A stretch of DNA of 64,000 nt, from NCBI GenBank assembly GCA_030248135.1, contig JASANC010002358.1, positions 62,001-126,000 on the forward strand. Reading direction: 5' to 3'. The stretch is from Theristus sp. LFF4_11. Its lineage: Eukaryota; Nematoda; Chromadorea; Monhysterida; Xyalidae. The notes beneath the pieces were generated by a model. It saw only the letters and a program-made list of their open reading frames with translations. It ran no database searches and was not told the DNA's origin. This document shows positions 1-11,581 of the stretch, one piece after another; position 1 is the first letter of the stretch, and each line of letters begins with the position of its first letter. A program made the position numbers and the translations under genes.

Positions 1-1993
1 CGCACGCTCATCCACTCACAGCAAACCATCACCGCTCCGAGCGCCACGCCTCCAGCGAGCACAAAGCACGCACCGAACACCTCCACAAACTCCAGCGTGC
101 TCCACGGCACCCGTGTGCACAGCAGCGGCGGTGGCTCGTACGTGCGACGGATCGCGTCGAACATGCGCAGGTTCTCAGTGATCATCCTCGAGAACACGCG
201 CACGAACGGACTGCCGCGACGGAAGATGAAGCTGGACGGGATGCTGGCGATGTCGTGCACACGCACGGCGACCAGCAAAGAGTCCAGGTGGTTGCTGGCG
301 CAGCCAGGGTCTGCAAACGTTGGCATTCTCAGAAATGTATCGCTCTCTGTTTGATGGAGCTCTTTTGGGCAAACCGTTGTGTGGTTTCGTTTGGTTGCTG
401 GATGCAACACGCAGTTTCACTTGCAAGTTGCAGCAAAAACTACATCATGCACCATACGGCAACGTGTGGGTTTTTGCACTCATTCTGGCGTTTTGCCATC
501 GAGAAAAGATCGAAAATTTGCTTTTTAACAACTTTTTCGACGTGTCACGTTTTTACCCGCAGTTTCGCGCAGTATCTTCCGTCCGATCTCACTGTAATCA
601 CCGGTCAAGAAAATGAATCTCCTGTCGTTCATCAGCAGCTCAGTGACGTTGTCAAACTCTTGTGCGTATCGCAGTGGGTTCAACGTGAACGCGTGTCGCA
701 ATGCCACGAACGCCGGTGTGTCCGCGCCCAGCAAGACGTCGTGCAACGCGCTGCCTTCCTCCACGATCATCTCAAGGTGACCGGCTGCTATGTGCGGACT
801 CAACTCGTCAAACGAAACCGTCAGAGGTTGCTGTTGTGGTTTCAACAGTCTGCCCAGTAGTAGACCCTGAAAAACAAATCTCCATCGCCAACAGGTGTAT
901 ACCTATATTGCATAACACTGACAAAGCTACACATGTAGTTTAGTAAAAAGTTTCACATTTTGTTGAGCTTGGTAAACCGACTACAGGCAGACAACAATAG
1001 CGCATGAAAAAAAAACAGCTCAAACTATTTTGTGTGCACTCAAGAATCAACTGAGAAGATCGTGTTGTGGCCTCGGCATTAAAAAATGATCTGTCGCATT
1101 CCAACAATTGTGTGAACCACGAATCACGACGACATTCCGTTGCACACCTGGTACAAGCCGACGACGTGCAGTGAGAGAATGCAGATGCTCGTGAACAACA
1201 CTCGTGCCGAGAGTCGAGTGTGGCGTGTGGACAGCGCGTCTTGCTGTCCCATGTAAAAGCGCACACCGGCATGCGTCGCTTCGTACAGTTGACTGAGCGA
1301 CGCGTTCCTTGAGGTGACCAGCAGCATCAACGCCAACACCCCGAGCGCCATCACCAAAAGTCCACTGATCTTCAGCGCACCAGTCCACGTGAACAGATTG
1401 AACGGGCGCTCGATGCTCGTCCAGATGTTCTTTACATGCGCGTGCCCTAGATGAGCAAAAACGAACACAGTTGGCTTGGCCGTATGTACCGTAAAGTCTT
1501 GCATATAAGGTCTCCTTATATAAAATTTGAGCATTAAAAATTTCTGAAAAAAGGTGAAATTTTGTGTGACAACCTTATAAGTAAGAGGAGGTCTTGGAAC
1601 GTGGAAAGGGTGAGTTGGAAAAAAACCAAAAGAACACATTTTCTTTGACATACCCACAAAATACGCATTATGAAAAAGGTATGGATAGGCGAACTCAAAG
1701 TCGCTCCACCGCTGTTCGCTGTATCCGTAACTGGCAGCGACCGTGTCCAACGTTCCATTGGCGATCAGACCCAGCAGACCAGTCCAGGTGCCATTGGCCA
1801 GGTGCCCAAATTTCATGGAATCAAACTCAGGGTGCAGCGAATAAGATACATTGTAAAATCGCAGAAGTGGCAGTAAACTGTCCAGTATAAAGCCTTTTCT
1901 ATGACAGTTCGTGTCATTCAGCATGGTTGCGCACGTGGTCGCGTAATCGTTGAAGGATTTTACGGCGATTCGCAACGTCTGATCATTGGTCAT
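1..1993 (-). CDS. Ionotropic glutamate/IR-like receptor, copy A (3' end outside window)
   Basis: Ligand-gated cation channel of the ionotropic glutamate receptor superfamily, probably a chemosensory IR-type subunit in the plasma membrane. Exons (minus): 1654-1993, 1148-1446, 557-866, and 310 to beyond base 1; phases 1, 0 and 1 agree. Exon 1 holds the S1 half of the ligand-binding domain (GTWTGLLGLIANGTLD, then a YSEQRWSDFEFAYP block). Exon 2 holds the M1 helix, a short pore loop and M3. Exon 3 is S2, with SFDELSPH after M3. Exon 4 gives the end of S2 and M4. There is no amino-terminal domain, no signal peptide at the conserved ATG, and the SYTANLAAF motif of classical channels is absent, so it is a divergent member. 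Exons 2-4 are nearly identical to copy B. Intron 1 (207 nt) is open in frame. Family assignment is firm; ligand unknown. Confidence 0.8.
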
Positions 1994-2534
1994 GTTTATC
2001 TGTTTTCGTGGTTTGGTGTGCAGCCTTGAAGAATGCTGCTTTTCTAATGCATAACAGGCGAAAAAACAGCGGCTGCGTTGTTATTTCCCTGTTCGCTTTC
2101 TGTGGGTCTTTCTATTTATTTTTCTTTTTTTTGGTTAGACTTTCCACCTGATTATAAAAAGTGTCTCGGGTTAACATGATACATCTGTTGACTTCCTCGA
2201 GCAAACAAAACAAAAACACCCATTTATCCCATTGAGCAGTTGTATTGACTATTTTGACGCAGAATCTGTTTTTAAAGTATCAGTTTTCATAGCGAATGCA
2301 CGTGAAAGAAGGGAATAAAAAAAAACACTGGACTATTTAGCAAGCTAAAACCATGGGTACTGAAAATGAAAACACACAAATACAAACAAAAAAGAGCTAA
2401 TAATGACAGACCAACAGCGAATGACAGGTCGTTCTCCTATGCAGACAATGTTAAAAACAAACCTCTTCATCTGAGGCTCATCAACACAAATTTTTAACTC
2501 AACTGCAGCACAACAACAAAAAACTATCCGAATA
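1994..2534. other. Upstream flank of receptor copy A, no gene seen
   Basis: No convincing exon. Parts of 2190-2430 align by eye with 7960-8230 upstream of copy B, with many substitutions and indels, so the tandem duplication included 5' flank. The alignment breaks every reading frame, which argues for noncoding or promoter sequence. Confidence 0.5.
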
Positions 2535-2582
2535 CAGTCAAACTCTAAATTTTAGGGAATCAACCGATTCGTTGGTGGTTAC
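2535..2582 (+). repeat. Left part of mariner-like MITE, interrupted
   Basis: Begins TACAGTCAAACTCTAAA and continues with a GAATCAACCGATTCG stretch, matching the left arms at 16140 and 50476. The hAT element begins 8 bp further on, and the matching right arm was not found, so this copy is broken. Confidence 0.6.
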
Positions 2583-2590
2583 GGTATGCA

Positions 2591-3898
2591 TAGGGTTAGG
2601 GGCTTTGAAAAAAAAAAATTTTTTTATTTATTTTTTTGTTTTTTTTTAATTTGGATTTTTTTTTCAAATTTAAAAAAAAATTTGAAAAATTTTTCTTCTA
2701 CTTTGCTCTGAAAATTCGATTTATGGCATAATTTTTTGAAAGTTCAAACCAAATTTTCTTCCCAACTTCTTTGTGTGCTTAGGTACATGTCATTATTTGG
2801 TCATTTTGACCGACGTACTCCATGTTTTTCGATTTGGATGACTTCTAGAGTCAATTTTTAGCGTTGAAATGACTTAACTGAATTGAAATATCGTTTCAGA
2901 AATCGTTTTCTTGCAACTTAGAACATGTTTTTTCAGTCGGTGGTAGGCCGTGAGATGAACATGATATTTTGTTGATTGGCGTATGTTATAGGTCTACAAT
3001 GGAGTTGTGCGATATATTGTTAAACAATTGGAGCGGAGATGTTGGTTAATACCACATCACACGACCGTTTTTCAGATACCCGATAACATGGCCACATGTT
3101 AAAACTTGCGTGCTGAGCTAAACTAACGTGTTAAACTTGCGTCTGTCAGTTGCCCGCAACGTGATCGCGAAATCATGGTACAGCATGGCCGAATAAATGA
3201 CGCAGTCCATCAAGGCGGGATTAGTCGCTGACTAGGAGTTGTCTTTTTCAAAAATGCCAATATAATTTCTAATCATGTGTGCAAGGGAGAAAGAATGAAC
3301 AGAATAATACGGATAATCCATTAGTTTAAAAAAACGCGTCAAATTTGGCATACAATTTGGTTTCTGAACTTCTTTTTCTTTCATTCAAAATTCGCGCGCT
3401 CCTTGCACCCTGAAAAAAACTGCCATGTTTAATCGGCTATACTGTACGTGTTTTCGATACGATGATTTGAAGAGTGGGCTCTCGCCATGTGGCAGATAGC
3501 ATAGCTGGTTGAACCTGAAAGTAAGTGTCTTGGGGGGGGGCGACCGGGTCGACAGGGGTTGCCGACTTAGCTACAGCAAACAGGAATTTTTGAACACAGT
3601 CAAATTTTGGTAATTTTCTAAAGAGGAACAACTAAGAACGGTTCAATATTCAAGTACACGTCGAAAATTGTCCTGTTTTACTGTTGAAAATGCAACTTTC
3701 CCTCTATGAAATGGACATAATTTCAATAAAACACGATTTTCGCTCTTATAGTTTTCCGGATCGTTCTGAAAATAGTCTAGATGAACTCAGCTCGACGAGA
3801 CGCTTCGAACAAACCTAACTTGTAAAAAAAAATTTTTTTTTCAAAAAATTTTTTTTTTAATTTAAAAAAAAAATCCGGATTTTTTTCCCCTAACCCTA
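2591..3898. mobile_element. Non-autonomous hAT-type element, copy 1 (1308 bp)
   Basis: Terminal inverted repeats TAGGGTTAGGGG and CCCCTAACCCTA are followed inward by A/T homopolymer arms. An 8-bp direct duplication GGTATGCA lies at 2583-2590 and 3899-3906. The TAGGG start and 8-bp target duplication are hAT-superfamily hallmarks. The interior carries no transposase-like frame, so it must have moved in trans. A second copy lies at 60136-61202, near-identical except for a 266-bp segment (3181-3446) present only here. Confidence 0.88.
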
Positions 3899-3913
3899 GG
3901 TATGCATGCGTTC

Positions 3914-3985
3914 TGTTGCTGTTTGTTGTTAGGGATTTTAGGCGATGTTTTTAGCCGTACAGAACGCCGTCGAGTAGATGCTTGT
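3914..3985 (-). mobile_element. 3' fragment of tRNA-derived SINE
   Basis: On the minus strand it reads a GCGTTCTGTAC segment, then GGCTAAAAACATCGCCTAAA and a CAA-rich tail. This matches the tails of the SINE copies at 51553-51742 and 60062-61327. The tRNA-like head is missing. Confidence 0.65.
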
Positions 3986-4138
3986 ATTAGTAAATGCAAA
4001 CTATGCTGCACGTCACTTCATTTCACGTCATCGTTTGTGCAGCCGTACGTACGGACGGCTAAAAATAGGCCTCAATCCAACCATATAAGTGCATGTGTGT
4101 GTGGCTGTCAGGTCCTTATGTATGTATGACCTATTTTT

Positions 4139-4345
4139 TTTCAAACGTGTCCAAATGACGTCATGCGCCGCCAAACATGCGCTTGCCGTTCACAGCAAAC
4201 CACACTTTCCGTTTAGCCGATTTCTTCCCGTAAACAAATGCTGAATGTCGAATCAGTCACACCAAACTGAAATTTTAGTGCCTGTATTTTGACAAACGGG
4301 CGTTTTTAAAGCAAATTACGTCATTTTAATCCGGACACGTTTGAA
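4139..4345. repeat. Inverted-repeat (MITE-like) element, ~205 bp
   Basis: Starts TTCAAACGTGTCC followed closely by AAATGACGTCAT, and ends ACGTCATTTTAATCC, GGACACGTTTGAA, so its ends are inverted repeats. No coding content and no clear target duplication. Lies in the spacer between the two receptor genes. Confidence 0.5.
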
Positions 4346-4441
4346 TAAATCCACAATACATGTACATGCCCCCCAACCCCCAGCTCTGGAACAACTATGA
4401 TATTAATACAAGGTTAGTAATAAGAGTAATCACATGTACGA

Positions 4442-7400
4442 TCATTCATCGTTGCCGATTCGTCTTCGTCGCACACTCATCCATTCACAACCAACCATCA
4501 CCGCTCCGAGCAGCACGCCCCCAGCGAGCACAAAGCACGCACCGAACACCTCCACAAACTCCAGCGTGCTCCACGGCACTCGTGTGCACAGCAGCGGCGG
4601 TGGCTCGTACGTGCGACGGATCGCGTCGAACATGCGCAGGTTCTCAGTGATCATCCTCGAGAACACGCGCACGAACGGACTGCCGCGACGGAAGATGAAG
4701 CTGGACGGGATGCTGGCGATGTCGTGCACACGCACGGCGACCAGCAAAGAGTCCAGGTGGTCGCCGGCGCAACCAGGGTCTGCAAACGTTTGCATCATAT
4801 CAATCAGCATTCATGAAACAGTATTTACTGACGCGTAGCTGTGTTGAAACATACATAGCTACGCGGTCACTAAATACTGCTTCATGAATGCACCTTCAGT
4901 GCCCGTGCGACGGTCTGCGCGCCACGTGGTGAGCATTCACAGTTCACCACATTCCTCCACATCGTCGCACAGCGTTGGCCGTATGTTGATCAGCATTGGT
5001 AATTTTGGTAATTTAATCACACTCATCAGCGCAGGCCAATCACCAAATATCCAGCACGTTTTTTACCGCAAAATAAAACAAAATAATATAGTCAAAATAA
5101 TTTGAGTAAAGGCTGAGAGAACTGGTTTTAAAAACCTGTTGAGTTTCGAAGAAACTTTTTGAAACACCTTCTTTTTCTTGTCGCTGCACAACATGGCGAC
5201 AAGAATAACGGCATTTTCTGACGTTTTCTTACTTTTATTTTCGCGCAGTATCTTCCGTCCGATCTCACTGTAATCAGTGGTCAAGAAGGTGAATCTCCTG
5301 TCGTTCAGCATCAGCTCAGTGACGTTGTCAAACTCTTTTGTGTATCGCAGTGGATTCAACGTGAACGCGTGTCGCAATGCCACAAACGCCGGTGCGTCCG
5401 CGCCCAGCAAGACGTCCTGCATCGCGCTGCCTTCCTCCACGATCATCTCAAGGTGACCGGCTGCTATGTGCGGACTCAACTCGTCAAATGAAATCGTCAG
5501 AGGTTGCTGTTGTGCTTTCAACAGTCTGCCCAATAGTAGACCCTGGAAAATAGAACCGATAGCTGCCAATAGGCAGGAGAAAAGACGCTACCTACTGTTG
5601 TAGAAAGATGCTACCTACTACTGAGGAAACACACTACCTACTACTGAGGAAACACACCACCCACTATTGAGGAAACACACCCCGTACTACTGAGGAAACA
5701 CACTGCCTACTATTGAGGAAACACACTGCCTACTATTGAGAAAACATACTACCTACTATTGAGGAAACACACCACGTACTACTGAGAAAACACACCACCC
5801 ACTATTGAGGAAACACACCCCGTACTACTGAGGAAACACACTACCTACTATTGAGGAAACACACCACGTACTACTGAGGAAACACACTACCTACTATTGA
5901 GGAAACACACCACGTACTACTGAGAAAACACACCCCGTACTACTGAGGAAACACACTACCTACTATTGAGGAAACACACCACGTACTACTGAGGAAACAC
6001 ACTACCTACTATTGAGGAAACACACCACGTACTACTGAGGAAACACACTAGGTACTACTGAGTAAACACACTACCTACTATTGAGGAAACACTCTATGTA
6101 CTTACTACTGAGGAAACACACTGCCTACTATTGAGAAAACACACTACCTACTATTGAGGAAACACACCACGCACTACTGAGGAAACACACTACGTACTAC
6201 TGAGGAAACACACTACCTACTATTGAGGAAACACACAACGTACTTACTACTGAAGAAACACACTGCCTACTATTGAGAAAACACACTACCTACTATTGAG
6301 GAAACACACTATCTACTATAGAGGAAACAACTAATATTCGTTTCGTTCGTTTTCACATTAATTTCACATTTTCACTAATATTTTCACATTCGTTTCACTA
6401 ATGTTTTCACAATCTTTTATTTTCGTCCCGATAGCACAAATAGGTCTTAGGCGATATTGAGTTGCCACATAAAGATTGAAACTCACTCTATTAATCTCAC
6501 CATGCAGACAAGAAAAACATGCATACTATATCTACAAAAAAACATCCACGTTTTGATCTCGTTCACACCTGCGTTCGATATTTCCATTTGTTTCTACGTT
6601 GCAAACCTGGTACAAGCCGACGACGTGCAGTGAGAGAATGCAGATGCTCGTGAACAACACTCGTGCCGAGAGTCGAGTGTGGCGTGTCGACAGCGCGTCT
6701 TGCTGTCCCATGTAAAAGCGCACACCGGCATGCGTCGCTTCGTACAGTTGACTGAGCGACGCGTTCCTTGAGGTGACCAGCAGCATCAACGCCAACACCC
6801 CGAGCGCCATCACCAAAAGTCCACTGATCTTCAGCGCACCAGTCCACGTGAACAGATTGAACGGGCGCTCGATGCTCGTCCAGATGTTCTTTACATTCGC
6901 GTGTGCTGCGTAAAAACAAACACTTGGCTTTCGGAAGCTTTTAATTCCATTTTTACGACACAGAAATTTGAAAGATTGTATTTTTTTGAAGTGGAATTTT
7001 TAAAAATGGTTATACCTCATTTTTCATAAAGGGAGGTATTTGCTATGACAGTACTTCTTGTGACAGCTCTCACTCAAACAAAACAAACGGATGAAAAAAC
7101 TGACAAAACTTGGTCAGTAGCCGTTGGTAAATTTTGGTCAGTCAGTAGCTGTTTGCTGGCTTGGTTAAGATTGGTTTCAAAAACTTTGGTTATTTATGAA
7201 TGCTTGGTTGCATTTGTGTTTAAAAAACGAAATGCAACTCCCATTGATTGATTCCCACTGGTTGATTCATTGAAAAAACTGAAAGCAGCTCAGAACGCGG
7301 AAAAAACGTGGCACAGAAAAAAAACATTTTCTTTGTTACATACCAACAAAATACGCATTATGGAAGAAGAATGGATAGGCGAACTCAAAGTCGTTCAAGC

Positions 7401-7683
7401 GTTGTTCGCTGTACCCATAATTAGACGTGACCGTGTCCAGTGTTCCATTGGCGATCAGACCCAGCAGGCCAGTCCAGGTGCCATTGACCAGTTGCCCATA
7501 ACTCATCGAATCGAACTCGGGATGCAGCGTGTAAGAGACGTTGTAAAATCGCAGAAGTGGCAGAAGACTGTCCAGAACATAGCCTTTTTTATGACAGTTC
7601 GTGTCGTTCAACACGAGCGCGCATTCTCTCACGTGGTCGTGGCTCGATTTGAGGGCGATTCGTAACGTCTCATCATTGGCCAT
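4442..7683 (-). CDS. Ionotropic glutamate/IR-like receptor, copy B (complete)
   Basis: Four exons (minus): 7344-7683, 6607-6905, 5233-5542, 4442-4779. Phases 1, 0, 1 join to 1287 nt, 428 residues plus stop. Order: S1 (GTWTGLLGLIANGTLD, EQRLNDFEFAYP), M1 (around FTWTGALKISGLLVMALGVL), short pore loop, M3, S2 (SFDELSPH, a MIVEEGSAMQDVLL stretch), M4 (VEVFGACFVLAGGVLLGAVM) and a short RRRR cytoplasmic tail. Like copy A it lacks an amino-terminal domain and classical SYTANLAAF. The ATG at 7683 is conserved with copy A and has an in-frame TAA just upstream, so the start is credible, although no signal peptide is visible and a 5' exon may be missing. Intron 2 carries a minisatellite and intron 3 a hairpin MITE, both absent from copy A. 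Likely chemosensory; inference only. Confidence 0.83.
4807..4891. repeat. Hairpin MITE, full copy
   Basis: Near-perfect palindrome with arms of about 38 bp. The left arm begins GCATTCATGAAACAGTATTT; the right arm ends AAATACTGCTTCATGAATGC. It lies 27 bp upstream of the last exon acceptor of receptor copy B. Other copies: 20120, 54080, 57425 and 57606. Confidence 0.8.
5588..6328. repeat. 23-bp minisatellite, about 32 units
   Basis: Unit TGAGGAAACACACYAC-STACTAY. Two variants, one with CTACCTACTAT and one with CCACGTACTAC, alternate in much of the array and form a 46-bp higher-order unit. Some units have 1-4 bp indels. It lies inside intron 2 of receptor copy B; the matching intron in copy A is only 281 bp and has no repeat. 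Confidence 0.9.
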
Positions 7684-8370
7684 GCTTGTCACTTACTAGT
7701 TTGATTCGGTGCTCAACCTAACGGGAATAATATTTTCTTTATACACATAAAACGGGTGAATACTGAGCGTCAAATGGAAGCGTCCAAAAATCTTTCTGGG
7801 GTCATTTGAATTGGAATTGAATTAAAACCGTGCAATGGACGCGTACGGACTGTGGACATCCAAGAAGACTCAAAATTTCTAAAATTTGACGAAAACCCGC
7901 GGCTGTTTCATTTCCCGGTTTCGCTGTCATTGATAGCACTTTCGCCTTACTTGAAAAACTGACTTCGGTTTACTTGATATAGATACATTTGCTGACTTCC
8001 TTGAAGCAAAAAAATCCAAAGAAATCCCAGCAACTTTTATTGACTTGTCTGATTCCGATTCTGTTGCGAATTGTACCAATTTCCATGATGGATGCTCGTG
8101 AAATAAGGCAAATAAACACGGCACTGTTGACTCTGACAGCGAGTAAAAAAACCGTGGCTACTGAAAATCGAAACCACACGAATGCGAACAAACAAACAAA
8201 ACAGCTAATAGGACAGACGAATAGCGGATGACACGACGTTCACCTGTGCAAACAATGGCATGAAAGCTTCAATAAAACGCATTTTCAATCTGAGAATCAT
8301 GAATATAAAGTTGAACTCAACTTTAGAGAGCCATGGCATGATATCGCCGCACAATTTGCAGCATTCTCTC
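7684..8370. other. Intergenic: receptor copy B 5' flank and USP30 3' flank
   Basis: No supported exon. 7960-8230 is the diverged counterpart of 2190-2430 upstream of copy A. An open frame here lacks an ATG and is not conserved between copies, so it was not called. The lower part probably holds the USP30 3' UTR. Confidence 0.5.
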
Positions 8371-11300
8371 TCAGACTCTGTCATAGAAGAGCATGTACGC
8401 ACGCACGCACGCCACCTCCTCCCAGGCGACCCGTCTCACGTGTTCATCCGACACGCAGCACCACCGGGCGGGTCTCGCGCGGCGGTACGCCACATAGTGG
8501 CCCGCGGTACAGTCAGCGCCGAGGTGTACCGCGACCGCGGTCAACTCGTATTGGTATTCGCGTCGGCGTTCTATTCCAGTGGTGAACAACGTTGTTGACG
8601 CAGTTTTAGTGGATTCGGCGGGAAATGCAGAGGAGTTCAGCAAGTTCTCCGGACTGGTTCTGGGTTCAGAATCCGGACTTCGTCCCGAAAATACGGCCGT
8701 ATTCCGGTTCTTGGTTTCGCTTTGTTCCAGTCCGAGTTGTGCGCCTCCGGGCATCGGTAATCGTGAAGTGGTTGGCTCCAGACTTGTGTTCGGCGGTGAA
8801 CTTGACAATGGCGAGCTTTTGCTGGAGTCTGGGAGAGCGGGTTTCATGTTGAAATATTAAATTGTTGAGATATGTTCTGTTTCGCATATTTCCCGATTGA
8901 TCGATTCCTGGCCCATAATAGCCTCCAAGATGTGCTCAAACCCAATGAAAACTCTGATAAAAAATCATTCATTCAAACGACCAGTCAGGTTGTATAGCTA
9001 GCTAACCGTTGTTTGAGTGTGATTGCGCTGTTTTGTTTGCGAACATCATGAAAGGCCGCAGGTCCAACCGTGACGGAAATGCCACGTGAACGTCACGCTT
9101 GATGGGATGACTCAGTTGGTGGTTGTAGGAGACACGGTTGATACTGAGCACGAGGTAGGCGGGCGCCTAAACGCATAAGCATTGCTGGCTGACACACACG
9201 AAGCATGTGAATGGGAACCACCTGTCTTGCTATAACAGAAGAAATAGTACTTTGTGCTATGAGCGCGATGAAACGCAAGAACTGAACTACCATTTGGAAA
9301 TTCTTCCCAAAAAATCAAATTTCTGCTGGTAATTGGTGAAAAACACACCTTTGCAAACGCCTGTCGTTTCGTCAGCTGCACCCGTCTGTTCGCGGTGCAA
9401 CATCGGTCGCACTGCACGTCACGCAGTACCTCCAGGTGGAAATACTTGCGCAGGCAGTATTCCAGCGTCAATTCCTGCAGCGTTATCGGGAAATTGGTGA
9501 AAAACATCAAGAACATTTCCATCGAAAGGGAGCACTTGGACGGCAATTTTCCGACACAAGATTCCGTTTTCTGTTTTCACCAACCGATTCGTGACACTCG
9601 CGCGGTAACGTCAACGAAATCGAGCACGCATTGTCCAATCGAAAGCGCTGTAAAAAACGAAAATTGACCTACAACAAAGAGCCAGACATAACATAAAAAC
9701 ATTTGTTAGTCTGCTTAAAAACGATTCGTTTTTTCGAAGAAACCACATTGTGTAGAACTTCTCTGCATTTCGACATGGCAGCATAGATAGAGGCGCCTCG
9801 CGCCCCAAGTGACTTGTCGTCCTGTCTGCCGTCCACCCACTGCAAACCACCCCCTCCCTCCAAAGCCACCTTGAATCCACATTGTCTGCACTGCAGTTTC
9901 GTCGCGAGCAAACCAGCGCAGGGTGGTTGGTGTAAACTGTGACGTTGCAGCTCGTGGCTGATCACATTCAGACGTGACTGCAATCGAACGCATGTCACAC
10001 GGTGACCGTCTGGATGGCTGTGGCGAATGCGAGGCAGATCATCTTGGTGATTTCGTGGTGTGCTTGCGTCTTCATTTTCAGCCACCACATTCACCGTGGT
10101 ATATGCGAGCGTGTCGTTGTTGCTGCAAAAATGGCGAATGAATACAGTTACAGACCAGCAGAGTAGTCAATTGAATTTCAGTCCAGCATGTTGATTGGCC
10201 ACATGAAATTGATACGACCAATCAGCGCAACGGTTCTGTGTTTTACCATAACAAACACATGCAACAGTGCCGGGTTGACAAAACATATTTTTACGTCACC
10301 TGTCTTTGGAACACATAGTCCTAATTGGGTTTTACAGGCAACCAAGTTAACCAAAGCCACCAATCTGTTGGTTTCAACAACACGTGACCAACTAACCCCA
10401 GAGCATCACGCAGTCTGCAGTCCCGTAATCCACCACTGTCTGTCCGACACCTCCCATCGTACTCAGTGAGTTCTTCCTCCCAGGTGGTGATGAAAACGTT
10501 GAACAACTCCAACAGGTCGTGTTGCACGCTGGTGCCGATCACCCAACGGCGTTGGTGCAAACTCGCGATCAGCGAGGCGGCCGATTGGAACTCGGGTGAA
10601 ATGTCACCGGAGCTGTTGTTGTTGGTGGTGGTGGTGGTTGTTGTTGGCCGATTCAGATCTGAAAATGGACACCAGGATGATGCGGTGGAACGAAACGTTC
10701 GAGGGCAATCGATCACCGGATGTTGTGCTTGAACTGGCTGTGGCTGCAGTGGTGATGTGACACTGCAACGCACCATAAACAGCCAAACGCCTTGCCTAAT
10801 CACATGTACACTGGTTTTGAACCGCGATCTTAGAAACAATCTTTGAACCATAAGGTACGAAAGAAGTTTTACATCATGAACTAATTCCCCGCCGTTAAAA
10901 TTTGAATATAGACAGGTTTGTTCAACCGTGAAACAACAGAAAAAAACTCCAACAGAAAGAAGCCGCACGCACACTTTATGATGCGACACAACTCCGTGAC
11001 GAAAACGAGCGAATCGCGCTTCGAGCGACGTTCAGTGGACAACGACAACACTGAGCTGCTGTGCACGTTTGCGTCATAGCTCCGATCTGACGATGCGCCA
11101 ACTGCAGCTGCGTTGCATCGTTCAGTCTCACAGTTTCTCTCGCATTCCTCGAATGCACTCATCAAACGGTTGAGCCAGTTCGCGAAGTGTGTGCTGCTGG
11201 AGAGACACTGAAGCAGAGTGTTCGCGAAACACGTAGCGCCGAGGTTTTGGAGGCCGGCAACTTCTGGAAGCAAAATAAGGCTGGCGCTTACCAGAATAAA

Positions 11301-11581
11301 AAGCTGCAAAGTACAGGCGTTCTAAATGAAGCGAAAACGCTACGGCCTTATGAACCTGTTCAACAAAAAAACAAATACAGTGAGGACGAAGTTTTTTTCT
11401 CAATCATGAATTTCGACTGAGAATGTTTGATTCAAAGTTTGAAAATAATAAAAGCCTCACCAGACTGTCTGCAAGCTGCAGTGGACGGCCCAGGAGCAAG
11501 CCACGCGTACAGGCCAGCGCCCACTGCGGTGGCACCGAGCACAGCGCCACTGGCTGCCAGCAGCGTCGTGTCCGCGTCCAT
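8371..11581 (-). CDS. USP30: Ubiquitin carboxyl-terminal hydrolase 30-like
   Basis: Cysteine-protease deubiquitinase (USP, C19 family). USP30 sits in the mitochondrial outer membrane and opposes parkin-driven mitophagy. Exon 1 (11461-11581) encodes an N-terminal hydrophobic anchor with no domain before it, as in USP30. Exon 2 from 11263 has the Cys box GLQNLGATCFANTLLQC. An exon around 10410-10760 has HDLLELFNVFITTWEEE, matching the second USP block. CxxC zinc pairs follow at about 9885 (LQCRQCGF) and in exon 9349-9474 (VQCDRC). Exon 9007-9166 has YLVLSINRVSYNHQLSHPIKR. The last exon (8371-8828) has the His box TAGHYVAYRR and CVSDEHVRRV, ending AYMLFYDRV; the Ser in VSD matches the Cys-His-Ser triad known for USP30. 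Joins around 9660-10100 and 10400 are uncertain. A Thr/Asn-rich insert precedes the second block. Confidence 0.85.

Noticed and set aside
2591..2602. TAGGGTTAGGG resembling a telomeric repeat
   Set aside because: It is the terminal repeat of a hAT element with a matching inverted end and an 8-bp duplication; there is no tandem TTAGGG array.
5588..6328. CRISPR-like regular repeat
   Set aside because: Units are contiguous with no unique spacers, lie in an intron and belong to a eukaryotic genome; this is a minisatellite.
7970..8191. Signal-peptide-like frame upstream of receptor copy B
   Set aside because: It begins with TTG, not ATG, and the homologous stretch upstream of copy A has stops and indels, so it is not conserved coding sequence.
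9669..9880. Frameshift in USP30 after the first CxxC pair
   Set aside because: Two frames look open and the exon end is unclear; a missed intron explains it as well as a lesion, so no disruption is claimed.
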